A DNA stretch of 64,000 bases, taken from assembly GCF_900091725.1 (NCBI RefSeq), contig NZ_FMBW01000064.1:1-64000 (forward strand). The letters are read 5' to 3'. Source of the stretch: Streptomyces sp. DvalAA-43 (GTDB lineage Bacteria > Actinomycetota > Actinomycetes > Streptomycetales > Streptomycetaceae). The translations under genes and the position numbers were made by a program. Below are positions 34,138 through 42,199 of this stretch, in pieces. A model generated the notes under the pieces. That model worked only from the letters and a program-made list of their open reading frames with translations. It made no database searches and was not told the DNA's origin. Each line of letters opens with the position of its first letter. Positions within the stretch are counted from its first letter, which is position 1.

Positions 34138-35175
34138 TCAGAGGAACACGTCGGACGCTCCTCGCCGAGGGGTCAGTCGCGCGATCCGGGCGAGTCGGCG
34201 CATGGAGTCGACCAGGGCCGTGCGGTCGTACGTGCTCGTCGTGACGAGCACCTCGTCGGCACCCGTCCGCCCGATGACCGTTTCGAGCTCCGTGACGACT
34301 TCCTCCTCCGTTCCGTGGAGGTGGCCGCGCAGCCCGTTCTCGTAGAGGCGGCGTTCCTTCTCCGTCATGGTCCGCGCCTCGATCCGTTCGGCGGGGGCGA
34401 GCGGCGGGAAGACGCCGTGGGTCCGGGAATGGGCCAGGGACCACGCTTCCGGTATCAGGATCCGGCGGGCCTCGGCCGCGCTCCCGGCCAGCGCGATGGT
34501 GCCCGCCACGACCACATAGGGCTCCGCGGCCCAGGAGGAGGGGCGGAATTCCCGGCGGTAGCGTTCGACGGCGCTCAGCAGCTTCTCCCGGCCCCGGAGG
34601 TCCCCGACCACCAGCGGCAGGCCCGCTGCGGCCGCGATGCCCGCGCCCTCGCCGGTGGCCAGCAGGAACGGGGGTATCCGCAGTCCTTCGGCGGGCAGGG
34701 CGTGGACCTGCGGATGGGCCCGTTGTGTGCCGTCCAGCCAGCCGAGCAGTTCGCCGAGCTGCCCGGCGAAGTCCTCGGCAGCCGACTTGTCCCGGCCGAG
34801 TGCGCCGCGGATGCCGTCGGTGAAGCCCACCGAGCGGCCGAGGCCCATGTCGATGCGGCCGGGAAACAGTGACTCCAGCACACCGAACTGTTCGGCCACC
34901 ACGAGGGGTCGATGATTGGGCAGCATCACACCGCCGGTACCGACCCTGATGGTGGACGTGGCGGCCGCGACGGCTGCGGCCAGCACGGTCGGGGCCGAAC
35001 CGGCGACGCCCGGCACGCTGTGGTGCTCGGACACCCAGAACCGGTGGTAGCCGAGCGCCTCGGCCTCCTCGGCGAGGCGTACCGAGTCGCGCAGCGCCTC
35101 CGGGCCGTCGTGCCCCTCACGGGTGCGGGAACGGTCGAGGACGGAGAACCGGGTGGATGCGATCACTGAGCTCAC
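34138..35175 (-). CDS. LLM-class flavin-dependent oxidoreductase
   Basis: A 345-residue luciferase-like monooxygenase (TIM barrel). Diagnostic blocks are LGYHRFWVSEHHSVPGVAGS, the barrel strand STIRVGTGGVMLPNH, and FPGRIDMGLGRSVG. It is of the MsnO8-type group that uses FMN rather than F420, judging from the SEHH motif. The start is GTG 35173-35175 or GTG 35164-35166, without a clear ribosome site for either. It is transcribed away from a strong hairpin and converges on the kinase gene. The substrate is unknown; homologues oxidise alkanal-like or sulfonated compounds. Confidence 0.9.
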   Translation of the reverse strand: MSSVIASTRFSVLDRSRTREGHDGPEALRDSVRLAEEAEALGYHRFWVSEHHSVPGVAGSAPTVLAAAVAAATSTIRVGTGGVMLPNHRPLVVAEQFGVLESLFPGRIDMGLGRSVGFTDGIRGALGRDKSAAEDFAGQLGELLGWLDGTQRAHPQVHALPAEGLRIPPFLLATGEGAGIAAAAGLPLVVGDLRGREKLLSAVERYRREFRPSSWAAEPYVVVAGTIALAGSAAEARRILIPEAWSLAHSRTHGVFPPLAPAERIEARTMTEKERRLYENGLRGHLHGTEEEVVTELETVIGRTGADEVLVTTSTYDRTALVDSMRRLARIARLTPRRGASDVFL

Positions 35176-35208
35176 ACCGTTGTTCAACGTCCGGGACCCG
35201 TCGGCATT

Positions 35209-35250
35209 CCCCCGGTCCCGTACGCAGTCGTGACGGTACGGGACCGGGGG
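35209..35250 (-). terminator. Hairpin terminator
   Basis: A perfect 15-bp stem (35209-35223 with 35236-35250) with a 12-base loop sits between the small DUF6381-like gene and the LLM gene. The right arm sequence TACGGGACCGGG is repeated once more directly after it. Confidence 0.75.
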
Positions 35251-35273
35251 TACGGGACCGGGTTCTGCCGGTC

Positions 35274-35465
35274 TCACTTCATGGGGTAGATGTCACCGCT
35301 CGCCATGCCGCTGACCTGCTCACTCTCCGATTCGATCCGGCGGGCCTTCTCCTTCAGGCGCCGACGTTCGTCGGGGTCTGCGGCGCGCTCGGCCTCGTCC
35401 TTCAGGTCTTTCGCCTTGGCCCGCATCTGCTGTACGCGACTGCGGAGTTCGTCGGACTCGCTCAT
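35274..35465 (-). CDS. Small coiled-coil protein (DUF6381-like)
   Basis: A 63-residue, strongly charged helical protein with heptad-like Arg/Glu/Lys repeats (RVQQMRAKAKDLKDEAERAA). It ends in the conserved-looking tail ESEQVSGMASGDIYPMK. From memory this resembles the Streptomyces DUF6381 family, of unknown function. There is no signal or membrane segment. GGAGGGATC lies before the ATG at 35463-35465. It is probably a small cytoplasmic structural or stress-related protein. Confidence 0.75.
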   Translation of the reverse strand: MSESDELRSRVQQMRAKAKDLKDEAERAADPDERRRLKEKARRIESESEQVSGMASGDIYPMK

Positions 35466-35537
35466 GATCCCTCCTTGGATGTGCGGGACCCGCCCGCCCT
35501 GGGACGGGGCGGCGCCCGTCCGGTCCCGGCCGATGTG

Positions 35538-35996
35538 TCAGCCCCGGCGCCGGTGCCACGGGCACCGGGAGGCGCCCGCGCGTGACCGGCGGCCCCCGGA
35601 GCCCAGGAAACCGAGACCGATGCCCAGCATCCAGAAGTCCTTGGCCAGCGGGATGCCGTTCTGGGTGGGCCGGAGACTTCCGGGTTCCCGCATCCCGGGA
35701 ACCCTCAGATACAGACCGACCAGGCCGCTGGAGAAACCGGTCAGCGCCAGCCCGGCCAGCCGGGTCGGTACGAAGGGGGAGAGCAGCGTTCCGCCGACCG
35801 CGATCTCCGACCAGGCGAGCAGCCGGGTGAACCGCTCGGGCTCGATCTTCTTCAGGAACGGGTAGGCGACACAGGCCATGCCGTGCACGCCCTCGGCCGT
35901 CTCGGCGTCGGCTTTCAGCTTGCCCAAGCCGGAGTTCAGGATGAACGCACCGATGGTGAGGCGAGGGGGCACATCACGCGGTTCGAACGTCGTCAT
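35538..35996 (-). CDS. Small membrane protein, DoxX-like
   Basis: A 152-residue membrane protein with about three to four hydrophobic segments (for example IGAFILNSGLGKL, ITLLSP-like TLLSPFVPTRLAGLALTGF and FWMLGIGLGFLGSG). The layout and N-terminal RLTIGAFILNSGLGKLKAD recall DoxX/SURF4-type quinone-linked membrane proteins, but the match is loose. The Arg-rich tail (GGRRSRAGASRCPWHRRRG) would face the cytoplasm. ATG 35994-35996. It sits 72 bases upstream of the small coiled-coil gene on the same strand and may be cotranscribed. The function is not known. Confidence 0.7.
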   Translation of the reverse strand: MTTFEPRDVPPRLTIGAFILNSGLGKLKADAETAEGVHGMACVAYPFLKKIEPERFTRLLAWSEIAVGGTLLSPFVPTRLAGLALTGFSSGLVGLYLRVPGMREPGSLRPTQNGIPLAKDFWMLGIGLGFLGSGGRRSRAGASRCPWHRRRG

Positions 35997-36144
35997 GGGA
36001 GCCTCCGTCCCGTACTGGACCCCTCGTCGAGCTTAGCCAGTGGGTGCCGATGCCGCTTCACGGGAAGAGCCACGGCCGTGGGCCCGGGGGTGCTCCGACC
36101 GCCGGGCCCGCCCTGGCTCGACCCGCCCGGGGCCGGTTCCGGGC

Positions 36145-36188
36145 GATCGGACGCGTCGTGGTTCAGGGGATCGGACGCGTCGTGGTTC
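36145..36188. repeat. 20-bp direct repeat
   Basis: GATCGGACGCGTCGTGGTTC occurs at 36145-36164 and again, exactly, at 36169-36188, a 24-base period in the gap after the secreted-protein gene. No dyad or gene is associated with it. Confidence 0.85.
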
Positions 36189-36201
36189 CGGACTCGGCCG
36201 T

Positions 36202-37020
36202 TCAGCCCGTCGTGGGCGGTGCCGCCGCGGCCGCGTCGCCCACCACCGTGACCTGCTGCCCCCGGCTCGTGGTCTGGGAGGTGGTGCTCAGACAGCTCCC
36301 GGAGGACGGATCGGTGACCGTGGGGAGGCTGCCCGTATGCGCCACGCCTGCCTCGGTACCGACCGGTCTGCCGTAGGTGACGGTGACCCGCTGGCCGCAG
36401 CCGGCCGAGAGGTAGGGCTCGATGAATCCCTGGTCGGCGTTCTTGAAGCGGCCGGACGCGGCCGGAAGCCCGAAACTGCCGATGTGTGCCACCGGCGCCC
36501 CGGTCGCCGTCTCGACGACGTCCCCGGTCATCAGCTGCGTCGCTCCGCTCACCGAGGCCCGTTTGAGCACCAGCGAGTACATCGTCCCCGGTGTGTAGGG
36601 GAAACGGACCGCACAGCTCACTCCGGCGCCGCCGTCGGCCCCGTAGGTGCAGTGGTCGTCGGTTGTCGTGGCGTCGGCGTTGAAGGAGCTGAAGACCGCC
36701 TGGAGTACGCGGGTCCCGTTCGCGTCGACGGGCTTCGGCTGGAAACCCGCGTAGGGGCGCGTGCCGCTCTCCAGGGTGGTGTAGTAGGCGAAGTAGATGC
36801 CGGACGCGTCCGGCGCGGAGTCCACGGCCATCGGCAGCGTCAGTGTGGTGACGGGCGTGGGTGCGTTGGTCGTCCAGCGGAGGATCGGCGTGGAGGCCCA
36901 CGACTGCCCCGCCGCGCCGACGGCGAGCAGCGTGGTGGCGGCGAGGACCGTGCCCGACCGTGTCAGGCGGCGCAGATGCCTGCGGACGGGGGTCCCGGGA
37001 CGTGTGCTTGCAGTGCGCAT
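36202..37020 (-). CDS. Secreted protein of unknown function
   Basis: A 272-residue exported protein with a long Arg-rich leader (RRHLRRLTRS) and hydrophobic core ending at GQSWAS-type signal peptidase site near residue 43. The mature part is Thr/Ser/Gly-rich and beta-sheet-like, with four Cys (DHCTYG, VSCAVRF, SAGCGQRV, SGSCLST) able to make disulfides. The motif YFAYYTTLESGTRPYAGFQP recalls DUF3472-like carbohydrate-associated domains, but this is weak. It lies 106 bases downstream of the M60 peptidase on the same strand, so the two may act together outside the cell. Confidence 0.75.
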   Translation of the reverse strand: MRTASTRPGTPVRRHLRRLTRSGTVLAATTLLAVGAAGQSWASTPILRWTTNAPTPVTTLTLPMAVDSAPDASGIYFAYYTTLESGTRPYAGFQPKPVDANGTRVLQAVFSSFNADATTTDDHCTYGADGGAGVSCAVRFPYTPGTMYSLVLKRASVSGATQLMTGDVVETATGAPVAHIGSFGLPAASGRFKNADQGFIEPYLSAGCGQRVTVTYGRPVGTEAGVAHTGSLPTVTDPSSGSCLSTTSQTTSRGQQVTVVGDAAAAAPPTTG

Positions 37021-37126
37021 GTCATCTCCTTATGGCTGGTCCACTGCGACTGGTGACGTGTACGGCGATGCGGTCTTTCGGCCCCTGACGCCCTGCGGCC
37101 CGACTCGGCCGCAGGGCCGGAACTGA

Positions 37127-38614
37127 TCAGCCGGTGAGCGTGCTGGGATCGACGGGCGGCTTCGGCAGTCCCAGCGCGGCGAGTGCGGCGACCCCCGCGG
37201 AGTCGATCGGGAAGGCCCACCGGTGGACGAAGAAGTCGGTCAGGTCGTATCCGGCGGTACGGGCGGCATAGGACGCCAGGGCCAGGTACTGGCGGGCGTT
37301 GATGACGGGATCGTGCGTGTAGTCGTCGACCGGGGCGTCGCGCTGGTGCTCGCTGCGCACCAGCCGGTGCAGCCTCGGCCAGAAGTCCTCGCCGAACGCC
37401 AGCTCCAGCTGCCGCAGCGGGACGAGCTTCTCGTACGCCCCGAAGCTTTTCTCGTAGGTGACCCCGCCGGCGCCGAGCTTCGGCAGTGCGGTCTGGAAGT
37501 GGTTCAGCCCGGTCTTCGGGTCGGCGGTCAGCAGGTTGGAGGGCTGACCGAGGGTGCGCTGCGCGGCCAGTGAGTAGATGTTGACGGTGACCTCGGTCAG
37601 CTGGTCCGCCTGGTAGGCGCCTTGCTGATGGAGATGGCCGAGCTCGTGGTACAGCCCCCAGCCCCGGGTGCCGAGGCCCGCCACGGTGCACAGCCGGTCC
37701 ATGTAGGCGCGCGGGAAGCCGTTGTATCCGTGCCAGGCGTAGGCGCCCACCCCGCTGGGCACCACACTGACCTCGTTGAAGTGGTAGCGGCCCGCCTTGG
37801 GGCGGTTGATCCGCCCCCGGCCGTCCAGACCGCTGATGCGCGCATGGCTGTCGATGACGGTGTCGAACAGCCCCATCAGTGCGGCGTGGTCCTCGTCGCG
37901 ATAGAGCAGCGCGCCTTCACGGGTGAGGGTGAGCATGGCCCGGTCGGTGATCAGCTCGACCCAGGGGACATCGGCCCTCTCGTCGAGCTGCTTCTGGAAC
38001 GCGGCCTCGCTCGTGCGGCCGAGTTCGAAGACGGCCATGCGCGGAGTGCGGGAGCCGAAGGTGACCTCGGCACGCTCCCCCTGTCCTGCGAAGCTCAGAT
38101 GGACCGGGCCGCCGTGGGCGTCGGCGACCGTGTTGCGGCCCGGACGCAGCGGGATGGCGCGCGGCTCCTGGAGCGCGGTCTCCGTGTTGTAGTAGTCGAA
38201 GGTGCCGATGTGCAGCACCGGTACGCGGCCGCCTGCCGGACGGACCGTCACGGAGAGGGGCCTGCCGGGCGGGGCGTATCGGCCGGTGGGAACGAGATCG
38301 CTGGACCGAAGGGCGCGGGCCAGCCGCATGCGCTCCGTCTCGGCGTCCGGAAACGCCTTGACCAGGAGGGTGTCCCCGAAGCCGCGTCCGGTCCGGTCCA
38401 CGGCCTGGTCCCCGGTCTGCCGAGCGGCGGCGGAACCCGCGCCGAGCAGGGTCGCGGCACCGGCACCGGCCAGGGCGCCGAGGATCGTCCGGCGGCTCGT
38501 GGCACGGAAGGCGGGGCCGTCCGAAGCGGTATCGGCCGGGCCCACGTTCCGTACGGGTGGCGAAGCGGCGGCGGAACGGGCCGGAGTGGTGAACGGTGTT
38601 CGGGCAGGACGCAT
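37127..38614 (-). CDS. Tat-exported M60-family metallopeptidase (mucinase/enhancin-like)
   Basis: A 495-residue secreted peptidase. The twin-Arg signal SRRTILGALAGAGAATLL begins at residue 40 after an unusually long N-terminal region. The M60 gluzincin site is YHELGH (H323, E324, H327), with the third ligand Glu at TEVTVN (E341). M60 proteases cleave mucin-type O-glycosylated proteins, and bacterial members are linked to host glycoprotein use. In a soil organism the target may be glycoproteins of fungi, insects or other bacteria. The ATG at 38612-38614 has GGGAG before it. Confidence 0.9.
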   Translation of the reverse strand: MRPARTPFTTPARSAAASPPVRNVGPADTASDGPAFRATSRRTILGALAGAGAATLLGAGSAAARQTGDQAVDRTGRGFGDTLLVKAFPDAETERMRLARALRSSDLVPTGRYAPPGRPLSVTVRPAGGRVPVLHIGTFDYYNTETALQEPRAIPLRPGRNTVADAHGGPVHLSFAGQGERAEVTFGSRTPRMAVFELGRTSEAAFQKQLDERADVPWVELITDRAMLTLTREGALLYRDEDHAALMGLFDTVIDSHARISGLDGRGRINRPKAGRYHFNEVSVVPSGVGAYAWHGYNGFPRAYMDRLCTVAGLGTRGWGLYHELGHLHQQGAYQADQLTEVTVNIYSLAAQRTLGQPSNLLTADPKTGLNHFQTALPKLGAGGVTYEKSFGAYEKLVPLRQLELAFGEDFWPRLHRLVRSEHQRDAPVDDYTHDPVINARQYLALASYAARTAGYDLTDFFVHRWAFPIDSAGVAALAALGLPKPPVDPSTLTG

Positions 38615-39065
38615 CCGGAAACTCCCAGGAGGATCAACGGAATCGGGGTACTGCGGGGCTGCGCGCCAGCATGTAAGCGATTGCTATGAGCCGCAAGGGG
38701 GCTTGAAATGTTTCTGTCTTTTACTATGGCCAGGACGGTCGATCACGACAGTAACCGCTAACATCCAGTGGCGTTTCGGGTGGAGTTGGCGATGCCGGGT
38801 CGGATTTGACCGGATGGCTGCGCATTGGCCGCCGGACCGCAGCCCGGCCGCACCGACGATGTCGACTTCTGTTGGCCATGGAGCAACCTCGGACGCACGA
38901 CCGTCGTCTTGATCCACAACAAGGCGATTCGCCACAAGCGACAAGCCTCGCCCGACCCCCACGAGCACCCGGGTCCGCCCACCAGGTAACTATGCACCCC
39001 ATGTATACATTGGGTGCATAGTGGTGGCTTCCCACCTCGATCCGGCCGCGCACGAAAGGCCCCCC
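38615..39065. other. 451-base intergenic region, divergent promoters
   Basis: This is the largest gene-free stretch. It is noticeably richer in A+T than the genes around it, as expected for divergent promoters of the M60 gene (minus strand) and the TPR/prenyl-synthase operon (plus strand). The only strong structure is the 34-bp palindrome at 38989-39022. A weak LacI-like element TAAGCGATTGCTA lies at 38674-38686. No small gene with credible codon use was seen. Confidence 0.6.
38989..39022. promoter_or_regulatory. 34-bp near-perfect palindrome (operator candidate)
   Basis: ACTATGCACCC (38989-38999) and GGGTGCATAGT (39012-39022) are exact reverse complements. The centre ATGTATACAT (39001-39010) is itself a perfect palindrome. 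The only broken pair is 39000/39011 (C against T). It ends 43 bases before the TPR-protein start. Its length and symmetry suggest binding of a dimer of dimers or two overlapping sites. Confidence 0.75.
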
Positions 39066-40127
39066 ATGCACAGCAAGGCACTGGCGCCCGAGTACCAGGG
39101 CGCCCTCACCAAGATGTCGGTGAACTCCTCTCTCACCGACGTACTGGCGGAAGGAGTACGCCACTTGAGGGAAGCCGAGCTCTCCGGTTCACCGCAGGAA
39201 GTGGCCCGCTGCGGGCTCGCCGTCGCCGAGGCACACCGCAGGCTCGGCAATGTGGCGGAAGCCGATCTGGCCTGGAAGGCCAGCTATCGGTCCGCCCGTT
39301 CGGCCGATGACCTCGGGGCGATGGCCTGGGCCCTGTGGAGCGGCGGGACGCTGGCCCGGCAGCGCGGAAAACTCAGGCTCGCCTTCCGGCTGTTGGGGCT
39401 CGCGGCCGACATGGGCAAGCGCGGCGGGGACATCGTCGCCCGCGGCTACTCCCTCGCCGGCCTCGCGGAGACCGGCCGAATACAGGGCGACTACCGGACC
39501 GTCGCCGCGCTGCACGAACAACTGCTCGCCGAAGCACGGGCGCGCGGCGAGGCGCGTCACACCGTGTGGGCGCTGGAGGGAATCGCGCAGATCCACCGCA
39601 ACACGGGGTCGCTCGACACGGCCCTGGCCATGTTCGAGGAGGCGGCCGAGCTGGCCGGCAACGCGGACGACCGTCGAGGCCGGGCGTGGGCCCTGCGCGG
39701 CATGGCCGACATCATCTCCCTTCGGGACGACCCGGAGCGGGCCCTCGCCCTGCTCTCGGAGGCCGAACTCACCTGCCGCGAGATGAAGTTGTCCAGTGCG
39801 CTCGCCTACAACCACAAGATGCGCGCCAACGTCCTCTTCCGCGCCCGCCGCTACGAGGAGGCGCGCGAGATGTACGAGGGCGCGCTCGCGGAGTTCCGTG
39901 CCATGACCGAACCCCGGGGCGAGGCCCTGGCCCGGCTCGGTCTCGTCAAATCGCTCGCCCGGCTCGGCCGCGACCGGACCGAGACCGCGGCGGATCTCGA
40001 CGAGTTGCGCCACACCCTCGACCGGATCGGTCTGCTCAATGCCCGGGAGATGGTGGACAAGGCCTACGCCGAACTCGGTGTGGCGCCGGTCGCGGGCGAC
40101 ACGGCCGAGGAGAGCGGACGACGATGA
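39066..40127 (+). CDS. TPR-repeat protein of prenyl-synthase operon
   Basis: A 353-residue all-helical protein with tandem tetratricopeptide repeats from about residue 40 to 310, for example LAVAEAHRRLGNVAEADLAW, YSLAGLAETGRIQGDYRTV and LEGIAQIHRNTGSLDTALAM. There is no DNA-binding domain, signal or membrane segment. The start ATG 39066 has GAAAGG six bases before it; an upstream GTG at 39021 would fall within the palindrome. The stop overlaps the prenyl synthase ATG (ATGA), so the two are coupled. It probably scaffolds or regulates a partner; no partner is evident in the window. Confidence 0.8.
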   Translation: MHSKALAPEYQGALTKMSVNSSLTDVLAEGVRHLREAELSGSPQEVARCGLAVAEAHRRLGNVAEADLAWKASYRSARSADDLGAMAWALWSGGTLARQRGKLRLAFRLLGLAADMGKRGGDIVARGYSLAGLAETGRIQGDYRTVAALHEQLLAEARARGEARHTVWALEGIAQIHRNTGSLDTALAMFEEAAELAGNADDRRGRAWALRGMADIISLRDDPERALALLSEAELTCREMKLSSALAYNHKMRANVLFRARRYEEAREMYEGALAEFRAMTEPRGEALARLGLVKSLARLGRDRTETAADLDELRHTLDRIGLLNAREMVDKAYAELGVAPVAGDTAEESGRR

Positions 40128-41176
40128 CACCACCGCCCACAACCCAGCGGGCCGAGGCGCCGGAGGTGCTCGCCCGCTGCCGCGACCTGGTACGCCCGGC
40201 GCTGGCACAGGCCGTACGCCGTCTGCATCCGTGGCACGCGGAGATGGCCGCCTTCTCCTTCGGGTGGGGTGCGGCGGACGGCAGCCCCGCCGCGGGCTCC
40301 CAGGGCAAGGGGGTCCGCCAGGCCCTCACCCTGCTCAGCGCCGAGGCCGCCGGGGCACCGGCCGACGACGCGGTGGTCGGCGCGGTCGCCGTGGAGCTGA
40401 TCCATGTCTTCTCCCTCCTCCACGACGACATCATGGACGGCGACGAGACCCGCAGACAGCGCGCCACCGTGTGGAAGGCGTACGGAACGGGCCCGGCGAT
40501 CCTCGCGGGTGACGCGCTCTTCGCGCTGGCCGTGCAGACCCTGGCCGACGCACCCGGACAGTACTCCGCGACGGCGGTCCGGCAGCTCGCCGGGACGCTG
40601 GCCGACCTGGTCCGCGGCCAGGCCGACGACCTGCTCTTCGAGTCCCGGCCGTGGGACGGGCCCGAGGCGGTCCAGCCGCACGAGTACCGGTGGATGGCCG
40701 AGCACAAGACAGGTGCGCTGCTCGGCTGCGCGGCGGGGCTGGGCGCGGTACTCGCGGGTGCCCCGGCCACGACCGTCGACGCGCTCGGCCGGGCGGGCCG
40801 GCACCTCGGGGTGGCGTTCCAGGCGGTGGACGATCTCCTCGGGATCTGGGGCGACCCCGAGGTCACGGGCAAGCCCGTGCACAGCGATCTGCGCCGGCTC
40901 AAGAAGACGTACCCGGTCCTCTCGGCCCTGGCCACGGACCACCCCGCCGCCCGCCGCCTCGCCGCACTACTGAGCTCCGGGGACCCGCTCGACGACTCCG
41001 GCGCCCGGCGGGCGGCCGAGCTCGTCGAGGAGGCCGGCGGGCGTTCCGCCACCCTGGCCGAGGCCCACCGGCAGTTGGACAGCGCCCGGCGCAGCCTGGA
41101 GAGCGTTCCGCTCGCTCCGGCCGCGCTCGGCGAGATCCTCGCCCTGCTCCCCTTCCTCATCGACCGCACCGGCTGA
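40124..41176 (+). CDS. Polyprenyl synthetase (short-chain, GGPP/FPP type)
   Basis: A 350-residue trans-isoprenyl diphosphate synthase. The first aspartate-rich motif is DDIMD (101-105, in HDDIMDGDETRR), the basic site upstream is GKGVRQA, and the second Asp region is AVDDLLGIWGD with KKTYPV after it. An aromatic Phe96 lies five residues before the first motif, a position that stops chain growth in type-I GGPP synthases, so a C15-C20 product is inferred. No terpene cyclase, phytoene synthase or squalene gene is near, so the end product of the operon is unknown. Confidence 0.9.
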   Translation: MTPPPTTQRAEAPEVLARCRDLVRPALAQAVRRLHPWHAEMAAFSFGWGAADGSPAAGSQGKGVRQALTLLSAEAAGAPADDAVVGAVAVELIHVFSLLHDDIMDGDETRRQRATVWKAYGTGPAILAGDALFALAVQTLADAPGQYSATAVRQLAGTLADLVRGQADDLLFESRPWDGPEAVQPHEYRWMAEHKTGALLGCAAGLGAVLAGAPATTVDALGRAGRHLGVAFQAVDDLLGIWGDPEVTGKPVHSDLRRLKKTYPVLSALATDHPAARRLAALLSSGDPLDDSGARRAAELVEEAGGRSATLAEAHRQLDSARRSLESVPLAPAALGEILALLPFLIDRTG

Positions 41177-41242
41177 CCCGGGTCCGGGCGCCCGCCCCTC
41201 CCGCGTCCGCGCCCGTGGGTCCGTGGGTTCGTCCGCGCGCCG

Positions 41243-42124
41243 TCAGCCGGTGAGCCTGGCGACGAGCTCCCGCACGGCGGCTGCCGGGGCTCCGGGGTGC
41301 AGCACTTCGGTGCGGTGGACCAGGCGAGGGGCGGAGAGCCGGATACCGGCCGTGCCCGGCAGCGCGGCGGTGAGGGAGAGGGGCAGCGCCGCCAGTCCGT
41401 GCCCCGCGGCGACGAGCGTCCCCAGGCCGTGCACATCGGTTCCGCCGTACGTGACGCGTGGGCGGAACCCGTCGGTGTTGGCGGCGGCGCGCAGTTGGCC
41501 GAGCGGGACGGCGGTGTCGGGGGCGTCGATCCAGTGGGCGTCGGCGAGGTCGAAGAGGCGCAGGGAGCCCCGGCGCTCCAGCGGGTGACCTGTGGGAAGG
41601 AGCACGGCGAGGGGCTGCTCGGCCACGGCCAGGCCGGTCAGGGGCGCCGCGTCGGGCACCGGAAGCGGGTCGCTGGGGGCTGCCGCGCCGTCGATCAGGC
41701 CCAGGTCCGCAGTGCCGGTGAGCACCGCTCGGGCCACCGCTGCCCGTCCGAGCACCTGGACGTCCACCGCGAGTCCAGGGGTGTCGGTGCGCAGACGGGC
41801 CAGCTCCCCGGCGACGGCGGGCGTGAGGGCCACGGGGCCGCAGGCGAGGGTCAGCCCGGCAGGGGGCGTCCGGCCGGCTCGGGCGACATCGGCGCGGGCG
41901 GCGTTGAGGCGGAGCAGCAGTGGTGCGGCGTGCTCCATGAGCCGTTCGCCCGCCGTGGTCGGCCCGACGGGGCGGCGCTCCACCAGCCGGGTGCCGAGAT
42001 CGTTCTCCAGGGCCGCGATGTGCTGGGACACGGCGGACTGGGTGTAGCCCAGCGCCTGGGCCGCGGCGGAGAAGGAGCGGTGCTCGACGACGGCGACGAA
42101 GGTACGCAGCAGATGCGGATCCAT
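41243..42124 (-). CDS. LysR-family transcriptional regulator
   Basis: A 293-residue regulator. The N-terminal winged helix reads LLRTFVAVVEHRSFSAAAQA, then LGYTQSAVSQHIAALENDLG, with a type-2 periplasmic-binding effector domain after residue 90. The ATG at 42122-42124 is followed upstream by a T-N11-A operator, so it is likely autoregulated. It is divergent from the amidotransferase-like gene and probably controls it and the two genes behind it. Confidence 0.92.
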   Translation of the reverse strand: MDPHLLRTFVAVVEHRSFSAAAQALGYTQSAVSQHIAALENDLGTRLVERRPVGPTTAGERLMEHAAPLLLRLNAARADVARAGRTPPAGLTLACGPVALTPAVAGELARLRTDTPGLAVDVQVLGRAAVARAVLTGTADLGLIDGAAAPSDPLPVPDAAPLTGLAVAEQPLAVLLPTGHPLERRGSLRLFDLADAHWIDAPDTAVPLGQLRAAANTDGFRPRVTYGGTDVHGLGTLVAAGHGLAALPLSLTAALPGTAGIRLSAPRLVHRTEVLHPGAPAAAVRELVARLTG

Positions 42125-42126
42125 GA

Positions 42127-42145
42127 GTATCAGTATCTCTGATAC
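42127..42145. promoter_or_regulatory. LysR-type operator (T-N11-A)
   Basis: GTATCAG-N5-CTGATAC is a perfect 7-bp inverted repeat directly upstream of the LysR start and about 55 bases before the divergent amidotransferase start. It fits the LysR consensus T-N11-A (T at 42130, A at 42142). Confidence 0.75.
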
Positions 42146-42199
42146 CAGATGCACTGATCATCGTTGGACGCGATGCGGAAGCTGCGCTTCGATGGTGCC

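Noticed and set aside
38674..38686. LacI-like element TAAGCGATTGCTA
   Set aside because: Arms of only three bases and no regulator beside it; too weak to claim.
40124..41176. Terpenoid biosynthetic or family-2 encapsulin cluster
   Set aside because: No cyclase, phytoene synthase, methyltransferase or encapsulin gene within the window.
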